Positions 24,356 through 31,892 of a DNA stretch of 55,800 bases are shown piece after piece. The stretch's first letter is position 1. The number at the start of each line of letters is the position of its first letter. Made by a program: the position numbers and the translations under genes. The stretch lies in the IMG/VR virus record IMGVR_UViG_3300030618_000020, positions 1 to 55,800 of that record; one strand, 5' to 3'. The notes under the pieces were generated by a model. The model was not told where the DNA came from. It saw nothing but the letters and a program-made list of their open reading frames with translations, and did no database searches. The stretch is from a virus.

Positions 24356-24569
24356 TGGTGGGTCGTCCAAGACTCGAACTTGACGTTGGTAGTACCCATC
24401 CTTGTTTCTCGGGAGGTTGCGGTAGTCTTTCGACCACTCCCTACGCTTCCAAAGACCTCTCCTACCTAGTGCCCATAACCATACCTATATTGTCACACTT
24501 GCAGGATTCCCCACACCAAAGCCCCGCTAACCAAGCCTTGATGCTGTGACAACAGGTCGGCAACGACCC
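24356..24569 (-). ncRNA. 214-base tRNA-like RNA with long insertion
   Basis: The minus strand has a perfect 7-bp acceptor stem (GGGTCGT / ACGACCC) ending in A-CCA and a good T arm (TCAAG-TTCGAGT-CTTGG). About 160 bases separate the acceptor 5' strand from the T arm. That insert can form an 8-bp stem (TTGTCACA / TGTGACAA) and a GNRA hairpin (GTGGTC-GAAA-GACTAC). No normal D or anticodon arm is evident. It may be a tRNA with an unusual insertion, a tmRNA-like RNA, or a decayed gene. This also accounts for the gene-free stretch 24332-24572. Confidence 0.45.
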
Positions 24570-24572
24570 AAA

Positions 24573-24764
24573 TTAAAATTTAACAATCCAAACTAAAAAT
24601 TTAAATCCTCCAACAAAAATCAATCCAATAACAAAGATAGGCCAGAACATAAGCATTGACGCAGTCCAACTATCAGCTTCCAATTTTCCGTTTAGATTAT
24701 ACATGATCTTCGCTACAATCATAGCACACAGAACCCATAATCCAAGACCAATAAGAAAGTTCAC
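24573..24764 (-). CDS. Small two-pass membrane protein, 63 aa
   Basis: Two hydrophobic segments (LIGLGLWVLCAMIVAKIM and MLMFWPIFVIGLIFVGGF). Its start overlaps the stop of 24761-25135 by 4 bp. Unknown function. Confidence 0.65.
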   Translation of the reverse strand: MNFLIGLGLWVLCAMIVAKIMYNLNGKLEADSWTASMLMFWPIFVIGLIFVGGFKFLVWIVKF

Positions 24765-25135
24765 AGTTGAATCCTCTTCCCACTCAGAACATTCACAACA
24801 CTTGCACCGGGACCGAAAGCGGCCCGCATTTCAAACAAGTCTTCAGCAGAATACACACGAGTCTTCTCACGAGCGACCAGCTGTTCCAAGATCACATCAT
24901 GAGCAGCTTCCTGCTTCACCAGATCAACCTGAAACTTGTACGCCTCATCAGCAGGTAGAATTTCCAGAACAAATTCACAGAGGTCCATCGGAACCAGATT
25001 GGTCATATTCTTCCAGCGAGCAACACCGTCACTCACGATAGCATCTTTTATGACATGATCAAAAGAGCGCTTAGCACAATCACGATGAACTTGGTGTTCA
25101 GACTTCCAATCTCGCATATAACCATTGAATTTCAT
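24761..25135 (-). CDS. Hypothetical early protein, 124 aa
   Basis: Not recognised; soluble and largely helical. It has its own strong promoter and a CGGAGAACAC ribosome site, so it is probably an early host-takeover protein. Confidence 0.7.
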   Translation of the reverse strand: MKFNGYMRDWKSEHQVHRDCAKRSFDHVIKDAIVSDGVARWKNMTNLVPMDLCEFVLEILPADEAYKFQVDLVKQEAAHDVILEQLVAREKTRVYSAEDLFEMRAAFGPGASVVNVLSGKRIQL

Positions 25136-25147
25136 GTGTTCTCCGTG

Positions 25148-25199
25148 TTGACAGGGACTTGATGAGAAGAATAATACTCTCTATCCAAGTCCCTGTCAA
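25148..25199 (-). promoter_or_regulatory. Sigma70 promoter inside a 14-bp inverted repeat
   Basis: TTGACA (25194-25199), 17-bp spacer, TATTAT (25171-25176). The 14 bases TTGACAGGGACTTG at the -35 recur as a perfect inverted copy (25148-25161) after the -10, so the core promoter is bracketed by a palindrome. This may be an operator or a transcript hairpin. Confidence 0.65.
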
Positions 25200-25204
25200 G
25201 GACT

Positions 25205-25795
25205 TTATGCATCCACCAGCTTCAATTCACGCGGAACCCACTTGTTGATGCGGTCAGTCTGCCAAGCCACATACTGGTCAATCTGCTTAACGGTAGCTTC
25301 CAGAGACACAGCCTTCTTCTCATTCAGATGAGCAATGACAGTGTTCACATCCTTGCTATCGACGCTGTAAAGTTCAATCTTCTGATCTTTTCCGTCAACA
25401 CCGACAAAAGAATAAGTGTTCCAGTGATAGCTACCATCCTGAGAAACATTTTCAACAAACTCCACGTCCACATAACGCCACTGATAGCCACTCGGAACGT
25501 AACCAGTTCCATGAACATACTCATGGACCCAAGCTTTCTGTTCGGTCGGAACTTCACGAGCTTTGGCCTGAGCAGCCTTCAGATTATCTTTCTGAATCAG
25601 AGCAGCGAAGATGAAATCTTCGACAAGTTCCTTGGAAATCTCCAAAGGAAGCTCATCAGCACCGAGACAGGTGCCAGAGAAGAAACCCCACTGTTTGGTG
25701 TAGCCATGCTTCGACAGACGACCATTCGGGAGCTTCTGGACATGACCGCAGCACTGGCATTCACCGATAAACTTTGCGCGATTCTTGTTGGCCAT
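25205..25795 (-). CDS. Zinc-ribbon protein, 196 aa
   Basis: N-terminal CQCCGHVQKLPNGRLSKHGYTKQWGFFSGTC looks like a zinc site (C-x2-C ... C) conserved in a widespread family of phage and plasmid proteins of unknown role. The rest is a two-domain polar protein. It has the best consensus promoter in the window and so is probably strongly expressed early. Confidence 0.7.
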   Translation of the reverse strand: MANKNRAKFIGECQCCGHVQKLPNGRLSKHGYTKQWGFFSGTCLGADELPLEISKELVEDFIFAALIQKDNLKAAQAKAREVPTEQKAWVHEYVHGTGYVPSGYQWRYVDVEFVENVSQDGSYHWNTYSFVGVDGKDQKIELYSVDSKDVNTVIAHLNEKKAVSLEATVKQIDQYVAWQTDRINKWVPRELKLVDA

Positions 25796-25828
25796 TTCGT
25801 TTCTCCTGTTTCTCGACTTGATGAGAGA

Positions 25829-25857
25829 ATTATATGCTCTCTAGAGGCGATTGTCAA
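25829..25857 (-). promoter_or_regulatory. Consensus sigma70 promoter
   Basis: TTGACA (25852-25857), 17-bp spacer, TATAAT (25829-25834): a perfect consensus. It is followed by TCTCTCATCAAGTC and GGAGAAACGAA before the ATG, elements repeated at other early promoters here. Confidence 0.85.
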
Positions 25858-25865
25858 CAGAAATT

Positions 25866-26024
25866 TTAAAGTTTTCGGTCTCTAAAATAGCAATAAATCA
25901 AGGGTATCAAACCAAAAGACAAGAGTCCACTAACAAACAAAAGAAATCCTTGCCATGCCAATTTATCCATCGCACGGTTCCAATCCTCAACCGAAACATC
26001 TTTTTCATCGATGTAAATTTTCAT
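25866..26024 (-). CDS. Small membrane protein, 52 aa
   Basis: MKIYIDEKDVSVEDWNRAMDK followed by one transmembrane helix (FLLFVSGLLSFGLIPLIYCYF). The ATG overlaps the upstream stop (TGATG). Unknown function. Confidence 0.65.
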   Translation of the reverse strand: MKIYIDEKDVSVEDWNRAMDKLAWQGFLLFVSGLLSFGLIPLIYCYFRDRKL

Positions 26025-26272
26025 CACGACTCAGTTTCAATTTTGTATTGTTGCTGCCACTTCTTGGCAGCAATAGAATTAATATGGTTACACACCGGCA
26101 TAATATAGATATGTTGTGTTTTGTACTCTACACTAACGGCATCTACCTGTGTTCGAACGACACCATCATGAAGAACTCCAGTCTTTTCATAAACTTCAAT
26201 CTCATCAAGAGCTTGAGCTAAAAGTTTTGAATCTTCTTCAAGTTTTACAAAGAACTCGAACCAAGTTTTCAT
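26024..26272 (-). CDS. Hypothetical protein, 82 aa
   Basis: Not recognised. N-terminal helical part (FFVKLEEDSKLLAQALDEIEVYEK), C-terminal strand-rich. Abuts 26274-26471. Confidence 0.6.
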   Translation of the reverse strand: MKTWFEFFVKLEEDSKLLAQALDEIEVYEKTGVLHDGVVRTQVDAVSVEYKTQHIYIMPVCNHINSIAAKKWQQQYKIETES

Positions 26273-26273
26273 A

Positions 26274-26471
26274 TCACGACACCTTCTTGATCAGACCATT
26301 TTCCATGGTCACTTCAGCAAACCATTTGCGCTCATAGGGAGACGGACCAACCACACAGAACTTTCCATTTTCCTTGAATTCAGGACCGAACATTGAAGTC
26401 TCTTCATACTTCAGTGCCTGACCGACAGCAGCCTTAAGGTCTTTCTTGGTCTTGTAGCGTGCGCCCATCAT
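26274..26471 (-). CDS. Hypothetical protein, 65 aa
   Basis: Small basic protein (ARYKTKKDLKAAVGQALKYEE). Driven by the TTGACA-17-TATCAT promoter upstream, with TTAGGAGATTA as ribosome site. Confidence 0.65.
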   Translation of the reverse strand: MMGARYKTKKDLKAAVGQALKYEETSMFGPEFKENGKFCVVGPSPYERKWFAEVTMENGLIKKVS

Positions 26472-26530
26472 GACATTAATCTCCTAAATGAATTGCGAGA
26501 ATTGTGAAAAAGAGTACAGCGCAGAAGAAG

Positions 26531-26559
26531 ATGATACTAAAGACTTCAGATTTTGTCAA
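26531..26559 (-). promoter_or_regulatory. Sigma70 promoter
   Basis: TTGACA (26554-26559), 17-bp spacer, TATCAT (26531-26536), upstream of 26274-26471. A 28-codon frame (26476-26562, hydrophobic) overlaps it but has no ribosome site, so I read the stretch as promoter and leader. Confidence 0.65.
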
Positions 26560-26568
26560 CATAAATTA

Positions 26569-26697
26569 TCAACGATTGATCGTAACGAAGTAAGCACCAA
26601 CAAGATAGGTCAGAATGACCTTCTTGTGTGAACAAGCAAGCGTCAACTTCCACAAATGCTCACGTTTTGTCATACTATTTGCAATATATTGGTTCAC
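26569..26697 (-). CDS. Small basic protein, 42 aa, GTG start
   Basis: GTG 26697 lies behind AGGAGAAATTAA; the product (MNQYIANSMTKREHLWKL...) is basic with a short hydrophobic C-terminal half (VILTYLVGAYFV). Not recognised. Confidence 0.55.
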   Translation of the reverse strand: MNQYIANSMTKREHLWKLTLACSHKKVILTYLVGAYFVTINR

Positions 26698-26711
26698 TTA
26701 ATTTCTCCTAA

Positions 26712-27035
26712 TTAATAAGGAACACGAAGTCCAGCAGCCATCCGAGAAACACGAGAAGCTTCAGTTTTTGCAGAACCATCAGCATCGTGCCACCCACGCA
26801 TCCAAGATTCATTCTGTGCCTTGGAGACAATGCTCAGAGCATCTTTTTTCTCATAAGCACGAGCTTGGTGGACAAACGGACCACCCGGAATCCAAGGAGA
26901 ATTCCATTTACTTCCAGTATCGAAACCACTCTTGTAGGAATCATTGAGAAATGCAGCATAATCCTCAGAATTTTCCAGAAGATACTTGTAGTAATCGGAA
27001 GTGCAGCAAAACTCTTGGTCATATAAAGTTTTCAC
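26712..27035 (-). CDS. Hypothetical protein with G-x-x-x-G/RMF-like spacing, 107 aa
   Basis: Not recognised. NDSYKSGFDTGSKWNSPW and WMRGWHDADGSAK have the aromatic/Gly spacing seen in small RMF-like phage proteins, but the match is weak. GTG 27035 with GGAG at 8 bases is preferred to the adjacent TTG. A TATACT box (27064-27069) lies upstream without a clear -35. Confidence 0.6.
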   Translation of the reverse strand: MKTLYDQEFCCTSDYYKYLLENSEDYAAFLNDSYKSGFDTGSKWNSPWIPGGPFVHQARAYEKKDALSIVSKAQNESWMRGWHDADGSAKTEASRVSRMAAGLRVPY

Positions 27036-27106
27036 CAAAGTTTCTCCTTAATTTGATGAGACCAGTATAAACCAAATTTCAAATTTGAGAAGTACCGTTT
27101 GTCGGC

Positions 27107-27782
27107 TTACAAAATTCCTTTCAAAACTTTGCTCAACTTCAATTTATTTCCAGTCAGATGATCAATGACCATGTCGTGTTTGACAGAATAGGTTTTGACC
27201 TTATCACCACGTTGACCAGAACCAATATTTTGTTTTCTGTCATTATTTGCTGCGCAGTGAATTTCAGATTCATGCTTGGACTTCAATCGAGCTTCCAGAA
27301 TTTCAAAGGCTAGGCGTCTATTTTGAGGCTGAGAACGTTCTGTCCTGATAGAGACTGTGATTCCGGTCGGAACATGTCGAATATGACAGGCACTCAAAGT
27401 TTTGTTCTGATGTTGACCACCATTACCACCGGCTGTTGTATACCTGATTTCTAGGTCTTTCTCGGAAAATTTATATCCCTTGGTTTCCATTTCCAAGGGA
27501 TATACATAGACTGTTACTGTAGAGGTCTGCACACGCCCATTACGCTCTGTAGGGGGTATTCGTTGCCATCTGTGCCCACCTGACTCATTCATGAGTCTAG
27601 ACAGCTTCCTAGAGTCTCCTGATAGTGTTAGTGAAGCAAAGCCTGATGATTCTTCTAGAATCTCAGGGTCAAAGACTCTCCTGCTTGGCATAATTCAGGT
27701 AAATCTTGGCCTGATCTTTAACCAATAACTTGGCATCATCTCCGCCCTCGGCTGCTCTGACTTCAATTAAAATTTTGTTCAT
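27107..27782 (-). CDS. Class I release factor lacking domain 1, with programmed +1 frameshift
   Basis: The gene is in two frames. Frame one (27782 to 27669) encodes MNKILIEVRAAEGGDDAKLL..., the start of the release-factor core, and stops at TGA 27669-27671 within AGGAG-AGT-CTT-TGA-C. This is the bacterial prfB frameshift signal: slippery CTT, UGA stop, C after it, and a Shine-Dalgarno three bases upstream. Slipping +1 gives GAC and continues to 27107 for a 224-residue protein. That contains GGHRWQRIPPTERNGR (P-x-T codon-recognition motif as in RF1), GGNGGQHQNKT (GGQ) and the C-terminal DHLTG. The N-terminal domain 1 of RF1/RF2 is missing, as in PrfH. Probably terminates or rescues translation. 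The pairing of an RF1-type motif with an RF2-type frameshift is odd. Confidence 0.85.
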
Positions 27783-27946
27783 GATTTTCTACTCGGTTTG
27801 TGTGTTATACCTTGTTGATCTTTACTTGGGCGTTTTCGAATAGTTTGTGGATGAGTTACTTTACCTACCCACAATTCTGGAATTTCTATAAGAATGCCTC
27901 TGCGCATTCTATAGAACTTACCATCCATTTCTATTCTCTTTGCCAT
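27779..27946 (-). CDS. Small basic protein, 55 aa
   Basis: MAKRIEMDGKFYRMRRGILIE... with an arginine/lysine-rich C-terminus, so possibly nucleic-acid or ribosome binding. Its TGA overlaps the ATG of the release factor (ATGA), coupling the two. Confidence 0.65.
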   Translation of the reverse strand: MAKRIEMDGKFYRMRRGILIEIPELWVGKVTHPQTIRKRPSKDQQGITHKPSRKS

Positions 27947-27948
27947 AT

Positions 27949-28530
27949 TTAAAGCTCGATTTGAACAATCTCTCTGACTTGCTTAATTTGATCTTCTAGT
28001 GTAGAAATAATCTTATCCTTGATTTCGATAATTTCCTTCAATTGCTTGACTGTTTCTACCAATGATACTTCCTTTGTCTTGACTTCTTCGGGATGCTCAA
28101 GATCGTCGGTGTGATAGTACCAACTATCTTGATTACCATAATACTTATCAAATCTTACATGGATGCAGGTGTTTTTAATTCCAATAATCTCACCAACTAC
28201 ACCAACTACACCAATAGTATCTTTCATTGCTTCAGACCATATAACCTTACCACTCATTCGACAAATTCTGACGGTATCGCCAATCTTAAATTCTCGCTTG
28301 ATGGGTAGAGGAATCTGTGGAGATTTTTCTGGAACAAGTTCGAGTGAACGAGGATCGTAGTAATAACCACGACCGGGACTCAATTTGACATAATATGTCA
28401 AACGTGGTCCTCGTGTAGTGGTTATTGTTCCAGTTTCACCGATGGTCTTATCCATCCAAATTTGTTCCCAGAGAGTCCCATACTTCTTGACAATCTTGAC
28501 TTTATCACCAACTTTAAATTTCTTCTTCAT
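27949..28530 (-). CDS. Protein with two KOW/SH3-like domains and coiled coil, 193 aa
   Basis: Two similar SH3-like units: FKVGDKVKIVKKYG...GETGTIT...YYVKL and FKIGDTVRICRMSG...GVVGVVGEIIG...VRF. The last ~45 residues (LVETVKQLKEIIEIKDKIISTLEDQIKQ) form a coiled coil. This domain set occurs in RNA- or RNA-polymerase-binding proteins. It lies next to the release factor, and a role at the ribosome or RNA polymerase is plausible but unproven. Confidence 0.65.
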   Translation of the reverse strand: MKKKFKVGDKVKIVKKYGTLWEQIWMDKTIGETGTITTTRGPRLTYYVKLSPGRGYYYDPRSLELVPEKSPQIPLPIKREFKIGDTVRICRMSGKVIWSEAMKDTIGVVGVVGEIIGIKNTCIHVRFDKYYGNQDSWYYHTDDLEHPEEVKTKEVSLVETVKQLKEIIEIKDKIISTLEDQIKQVREIVQIEL

Positions 28531-29126
28531 ACAGTTTCCTCATAATGAAAGTTCTTGGAAACACCCTTGATCAAATAGTCCAACTGGACTGGAAGGATGC
28601 GCTTGTTTTGAAGTATCAAGTGCTCGAAATTATTCAGAGTGAACGGCTTGAACCTCAAAACCATACCACATTCAGACAACAGTCGATCACTCTTTTTAGT
28701 GTTGCATTGCTTGCATGCGGTCACACAGTTGTTCCAAGTGTTTTGACCACCCTTTGAAGTTGGAATAACATGATCCCTAGAAAGTTTACTAGAAGCCATG
28801 TAGACATGCCCACAATAAGCACATGTGTGATGATCACGCAAGAACAAAATTCGATTGGTCAGTGCAGGCGCACACTTCCGCTTTCTAGCAGACTGATCAT
28901 CTACTGCAACAACTGGATACAATTCAAACTGTGAGGTAGTTCCATCCTTGCCTGTACCTCCTGTGAGGTCAATAGGATCACCCAGACGCCAGATCACCTT
29001 ATCGGTGAATTCAGCTACCACAATATCTTGCCACTTTGACCAAGCGCACGGAGAGCCTGATTTGTCCAATTTTAAAATCATTGGCAAATGACCACTCTTC
29101 TTCTCTGCTTCGTGGAACTTCTTCAC
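28527..29126 (-). CDS. HNH endonuclease (McrA-like zinc type)
   Basis: 199 residues. TCAYCGHVY...LSRDHVIPTSKGGQNTWNNCVTACKQCNTKKSDR is a complete zinc-bound HNH domain (C-x2-C, D-H, N, C-x2-C). The N-terminal domain (WRLGDPIDLTGG..., YPVVAVDD) is the one common in bacterial and phage HNH proteins that are not mobile elements. It is co-directional and operon-embedded. Start is a GTG. Confidence 0.75.
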   Translation of the reverse strand: MKKFHEAEKKSGHLPMILKLDKSGSPCAWSKWQDIVVAEFTDKVIWRLGDPIDLTGGTGKDGTTSQFELYPVVAVDDQSARKRKCAPALTNRILFLRDHHTCAYCGHVYMASSKLSRDHVIPTSKGGQNTWNNCVTACKQCNTKKSDRLLSECGMVLRFKPFTLNNFEHLILQNKRILPVQLDYLIKGVSKNFHYEETV

Positions 29127-29144
29127 TTCAAATGTTTCCTTTGT

Positions 29145-29447
29145 TTACTTCCGCTCGTAGTTCAGGAACGACCAGACCGACAGACCAGTAAATTCCGCGT
29201 CAGTTCCAGCCATGAACATACTGACACGCCTCATCCAAGGCCGGAATTTAATGGAAGTACAGCTGCGATCATCCATGTCATGGCAATATTCACCACCAAC
29301 ACTCGGATGTTCCATCCCACATTCTTTTGCCCACTGAGCAATCAGACAGTTGATAGTGCTGCCAAATTTAAACTTAGTGGTTGAATTCTTTCCACAAAGC
29401 CAATCACGCATTGCCGACTTGGTGTTGAAACGCTTGACATCAAACAT
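29145..29447 (-). CDS. Hypothetical protein, 100 aa
   Basis: Not recognised. Starts MFDVKRFNTKSAMRDWLCG; ribosome site AGGAGAAATATC. Cys and His residues (CGMEHP, YCHDMDD) might bind metal. Confidence 0.6.
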   Translation of the reverse strand: MFDVKRFNTKSAMRDWLCGKNSTTKFKFGSTINCLIAQWAKECGMEHPSVGGEYCHDMDDRSCTSIKFRPWMRRVSMFMAGTDAEFTGLSVWSFLNYERK

Positions 29448-29461
29448 GATATTTCTCCTGA

Positions 29462-29803
29462 TTAGGAATATTTCTTGATAAAAGCGACCAGATCGACAAG
29501 TTCGTCAAACTTGTTCTCGTCCAATGCCACACGAGCCAAAGTACGAGCCTGTTCGACCAGATCAACATTCTGACTCACCAGATGATAACCATAAGCAGCC
29601 ATCTGGGCCTTAATCTGGGTAAATGTGAAGTTATCATTGAATGTCAACTCTTGAACTTCGTTGTTCTCCACAAAATCCTTGGCTTCCTTCAGGCTACCCA
29701 AAGGACTACCGTAGGCAACTTCACGAATGTACTTGATGGCGCTGATAAAATTGGCAGAGTCGCCAACATTCTTTCCACCATGCTTAATTTTCATCGTCTT
29801 CAT
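29462..29803 (-). CDS. Hypothetical early protein, 113 aa
   Basis: The open frame extends to 29869, but a promoter occupies the extension, so I start at ATG 29803 (CGGAGAAATTT upstream; MKTMKIKHGGKNV). LVEQARTLARVALDENKFDELVDLV suggests a helical C-terminus. Unknown. Confidence 0.65.
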   Translation of the reverse strand: MKTMKIKHGGKNVGDSANFISAIKYIREVAYGSPLGSLKEAKDFVENNEVQELTFNDNFTFTQIKAQMAAYGYHLVSQNVDLVEQARTLARVALDENKFDELVDLVAFIKKYS

Positions 29804-29840
29804 AAATTTCTCCGTTGGTTTGTTGTGATTCAGTAGACGT

Positions 29841-29869
29841 ATATTAAACCAAATTTTAAAAATTTGCAA
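29841..29869 (-). promoter_or_regulatory. Sigma70 promoter
   Basis: TTGCAA (29864-29869), 17-bp spacer, TAATAT (29841-29846), then CGGAGAAATTT and ATG 29803. Confidence 0.65.
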
Positions 29870-29885
29870 GACCCGGTTTCATAGT

Positions 29886-30146
29886 TTAAAGCTTATCCAA
29901 AAATATAGCAATTCCACGAGTAGATGGACGTTGAACAAACATCTTAGACGTGATTCTATACTGGAATCGAACGGAATTCTTCTTTTTTATCAACTTTGTG
30001 ATTCTCTGTTCCTTGAGAAGTGCCCTGAATCCATTATAAGCAGTCTTCTTATCAAAGCCAGATTTCACAGCATCTTGTACCGTAAGGCGAGTTCCAGCAT
30101 GAAATTCGCTAGCCCACTCATAAAACTTTGTAACTTTCATCTTCAT
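29886..30146 (-). CDS. Winged-helix-like DNA-binding protein, 86 aa
   Basis: KFYEWASEFHAGTRLTVQDAV...KKTAYNGFRALLKEQRITKLIKKKNSVRFQYRI reads as helix-turn-helix plus a beta-wing. Likely a small phage transcription regulator; target unknown. Confidence 0.6.
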   Translation of the reverse strand: MKMKVTKFYEWASEFHAGTRLTVQDAVKSGFDKKTAYNGFRALLKEQRITKLIKKKNSVRFQYRITSKMFVQRPSTRGIAIFLDKL

Positions 30147-30155
30147 AAAAACCCC

Positions 30156-30302
30156 TTAAAGGTCCAAACCCGGTTGTTCATCACCCATTAAACGTCCTTC
30201 AATGTTGCCTGCAACACAAACACCAGCAAAGAGGACACCAAATGCTGCAAGTCCAACAAGTTGAATGGTGACACCAACAAGACATTTTGTAAATTTGAAC
30301 AT
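30156..30302 (-). CDS. Small membrane protein, 48 aa
   Basis: MFKFTKCLVGVTIQLVGLAAFGVLFAGVCVAG: one transmembrane helix, then an acidic tail. AGGAGATTTGAA before the ATG decides the start over a longer frame. Abuts 30304-30483. Confidence 0.6.
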   Translation of the reverse strand: MFKFTKCLVGVTIQLVGLAAFGVLFAGVCVAGNIEGRLMGDEQPGLDL

Positions 30303-30303
30303 T

Positions 30304-30483
30304 TCAAATCTCCTTGACAATTTCCAAATTCTTGGTAAGAGGATAACATGCATCTTTGTCACCGTCAAGCAAAACTTGAGTAGAGGTCAGATGACGCCCT
30401 TGATTGACAAGGACAGTGCCTTTCCGATTCTTCCACAAATCGTGGTTTCCGATGTATTTGACTCTGTCATTTTCTTTGAACAT
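30304..30483 (-). CDS. SH3/KOW-like small protein, 59 aa
   Basis: MFKENDRVKYIGNHDLWKNRKGTVLVNQ... has the strand-turn pattern of an SH3-like (KOW) barrel. AGGAGGATTTGAA before the ATG. Not otherwise recognised. Confidence 0.6.
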   Translation of the reverse strand: MFKENDRVKYIGNHDLWKNRKGTVLVNQGRHLTSTQVLLDGDKDACYPLTKNLEIVKEI

Positions 30484-30495
30484 TTCAAATCCTCC

Positions 30496-31491
30496 TTAAA
30501 AGCTGTGCTTCAGCAGGGTGGTACGAGCAATCTTCTGCCAATCTGCAGTCGTCTTCAAAAATCCAGACAGTTGGATCACGGTGCGCAGGGACACATAACG
30601 CAACTTGGTCTCATTCGAAAGCATCCAGTCCATGATCTGAGAAGCTTCATGCACTTCCAGACCAAGATCAGTCCGCATGGTGCTGGTAGCCATGACCTGT
30701 TCGATACGGATAAGAATCTCTTCCGAAGAATGAATCCCAAGGTCCAAAAAGACCGCACGACTGAGAAGAGCTTTCATGTGAGGGGCCATTTTTCCACCCT
30801 TCTCACAAACACGAACCATGTCGCAATTTGTCAAAAATACAATTTGACCGAAGTATTCAAACTGGTTCGGAATGCCAGCATCCGCCAGATAGGTAGACAT
30901 CTTCATCCAAGAAATCTCACGCTTGGTGCTGGAATCCAATGCACCCTTCAGGATGTTCATGGTCTCTTCATCACCGAACACGTCAGCATCATCCAGAATG
31001 ATGATCTGGCCCTTCTCACGATTCTCATAGATCGCAATGTAGAGGGAGATAGCCGAGATGCTGCCCTTGATCGTAGTGACCTTGTTGACCTTACCAGAGC
31101 GCACAGCACCTTCTAACTTCTGTTCCAGAGTGTAGCTCTTGCCGACGCCAGCAGCGCCAGAAACGATCAATGAACGAGTGTTGCCACTGATGATTGAATC
31201 GGACAGGATGTCCATGACTTCAAAACGCTCATTGATCAGGACAGCCTTTTCACCACGAGTCATCTTTGAGGTGATCGGCTGAATCTGTTCGATTTCCGGC
31301 TCTTCATTTTCTTCGACCACGACCGGAACGTCTGACAGGCTGTAGAGAGCACGAGACAGCTTCTGTAGACCACCCTGAGAAGCCCTCCAATACAGAGTGC
31401 CACCCAGAGACTGAAGTTCGGAAGTAGTGACCTGTTCACCAAACTTGGTGCGCAGCTGGTTCATCTCTTCGCTGGTAATTTTAACAGACAT
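30496..31491 (-). CDS. AAA-family ATPase, 331 aa
   Basis: Walker A SGAAGVGKSYTLEQ (about residue 113) and Walker B GQIIILDDADVF, with sensor-like IVFLTNCD and arginines in LLSRAVF. The N-terminal ~100 residues are distinct. It has its own strong promoter. It is unrelated by eye to the AAA protein at 10925-12082. Confidence 0.8.
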   Translation of the reverse strand: MSVKITSEEMNQLRTKFGEQVTTSELQSLGGTLYWRASQGGLQKLSRALYSLSDVPVVVEENEEPEIEQIQPITSKMTRGEKAVLINERFEVMDILSDSIISGNTRSLIVSGAAGVGKSYTLEQKLEGAVRSGKVNKVTTIKGSISAISLYIAIYENREKGQIIILDDADVFGDEETMNILKGALDSSTKREISWMKMSTYLADAGIPNQFEYFGQIVFLTNCDMVRVCEKGGKMAPHMKALLSRAVFLDLGIHSSEEILIRIEQVMATSTMRTDLGLEVHEASQIMDWMLSNETKLRYVSLRTVIQLSGFLKTTADWQKIARTTLLKHSF

Positions 31492-31530
31492 CTAAGTTCT
31501 CCGTTGGTTTGGTGTTGACTTGATGTGTGT

Positions 31531-31559
31531 ATAATATTTCAAATTTGAAGAGTTTGCAA
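31531..31559 (-). promoter_or_regulatory. Sigma70 promoter
   Basis: TTGCAA (31554-31559), 17-bp spacer, TATTAT (31531-31536), then ACATCAAGTC and CGGAGAACTTAG before the AAA gene. Confidence 0.65.
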
Positions 31560-31654
31560 CGAAAAGTTTTCTATTAAAATTTGAAGTTTTATAAAAACTT
31601 TTTATCTTCTACCAATCAACCGAAGTTCATCAACTTCTTCTTGTTTGAGAATAT

Positions 31655-31891
31655 TCATTGACCTTTCAACTTAACTTCATCATCACCAGTGAGATAAGAA
31701 TCAATAACATCTGGTGTATTACATTCATCCTGAAATCGTTCGTTCCAGTTGAACTCATAGGATATGTTTGGATTTTCACCCCATCCACGACCAGATGTCC
31801 CGAGAGTGATTGTCACATCATATTGCTTACACAGAGTGACCAAACTCTCAAAGAAAAGTTTCTGACGCTGATTGACGACTGAGATTGTCAT
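31655..31891 (-). CDS. Hypothetical protein, 78 aa
   Basis: Not recognised. LGTSGRGWGENPNISYEF suggests a compact beta protein. The gap between it and the AAA gene holds only an 18-codon frame and an AT hairpin (AAGTTTT / AAAACTT), perhaps a terminator. Confidence 0.6.
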   Translation of the reverse strand: MTISVVNQRQKLFFESLVTLCKQYDVTITLGTSGRGWGENPNISYEFNWNERFQDECNTPDVIDSYLTGDDEVKLKGQ

Positions 31892-31892
31892 A

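Noticed and set aside
24356-24569. Group I intron in a tRNA
   Set aside because: The insert is too short for a group I core and I could not identify paired P3/P7 elements or a normal anticodon arm split by it.
24703-25041. Plus-strand frame of 112 codons rich in His/Ser/Pro
   Set aside because: Shadow of the minus-strand gene 24761-25135; low-complexity composition and no ribosome site.
26476-26562. 28-codon hydrophobic frame
   Set aside because: It coincides with a good promoter and has no ribosome site.
30265-31116. A 283-codon plus-strand open frame
   Set aside because: It is antisense to the AAA ATPase gene and small genes that have promoters, ribosome sites and conserved motifs; no motif or RBS of its own.
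31602-31658. 18-codon frame overlapping the stop of 31655-31891
   Set aside because: Coupled by position but too short to support; the stretch is better explained as a terminator region.
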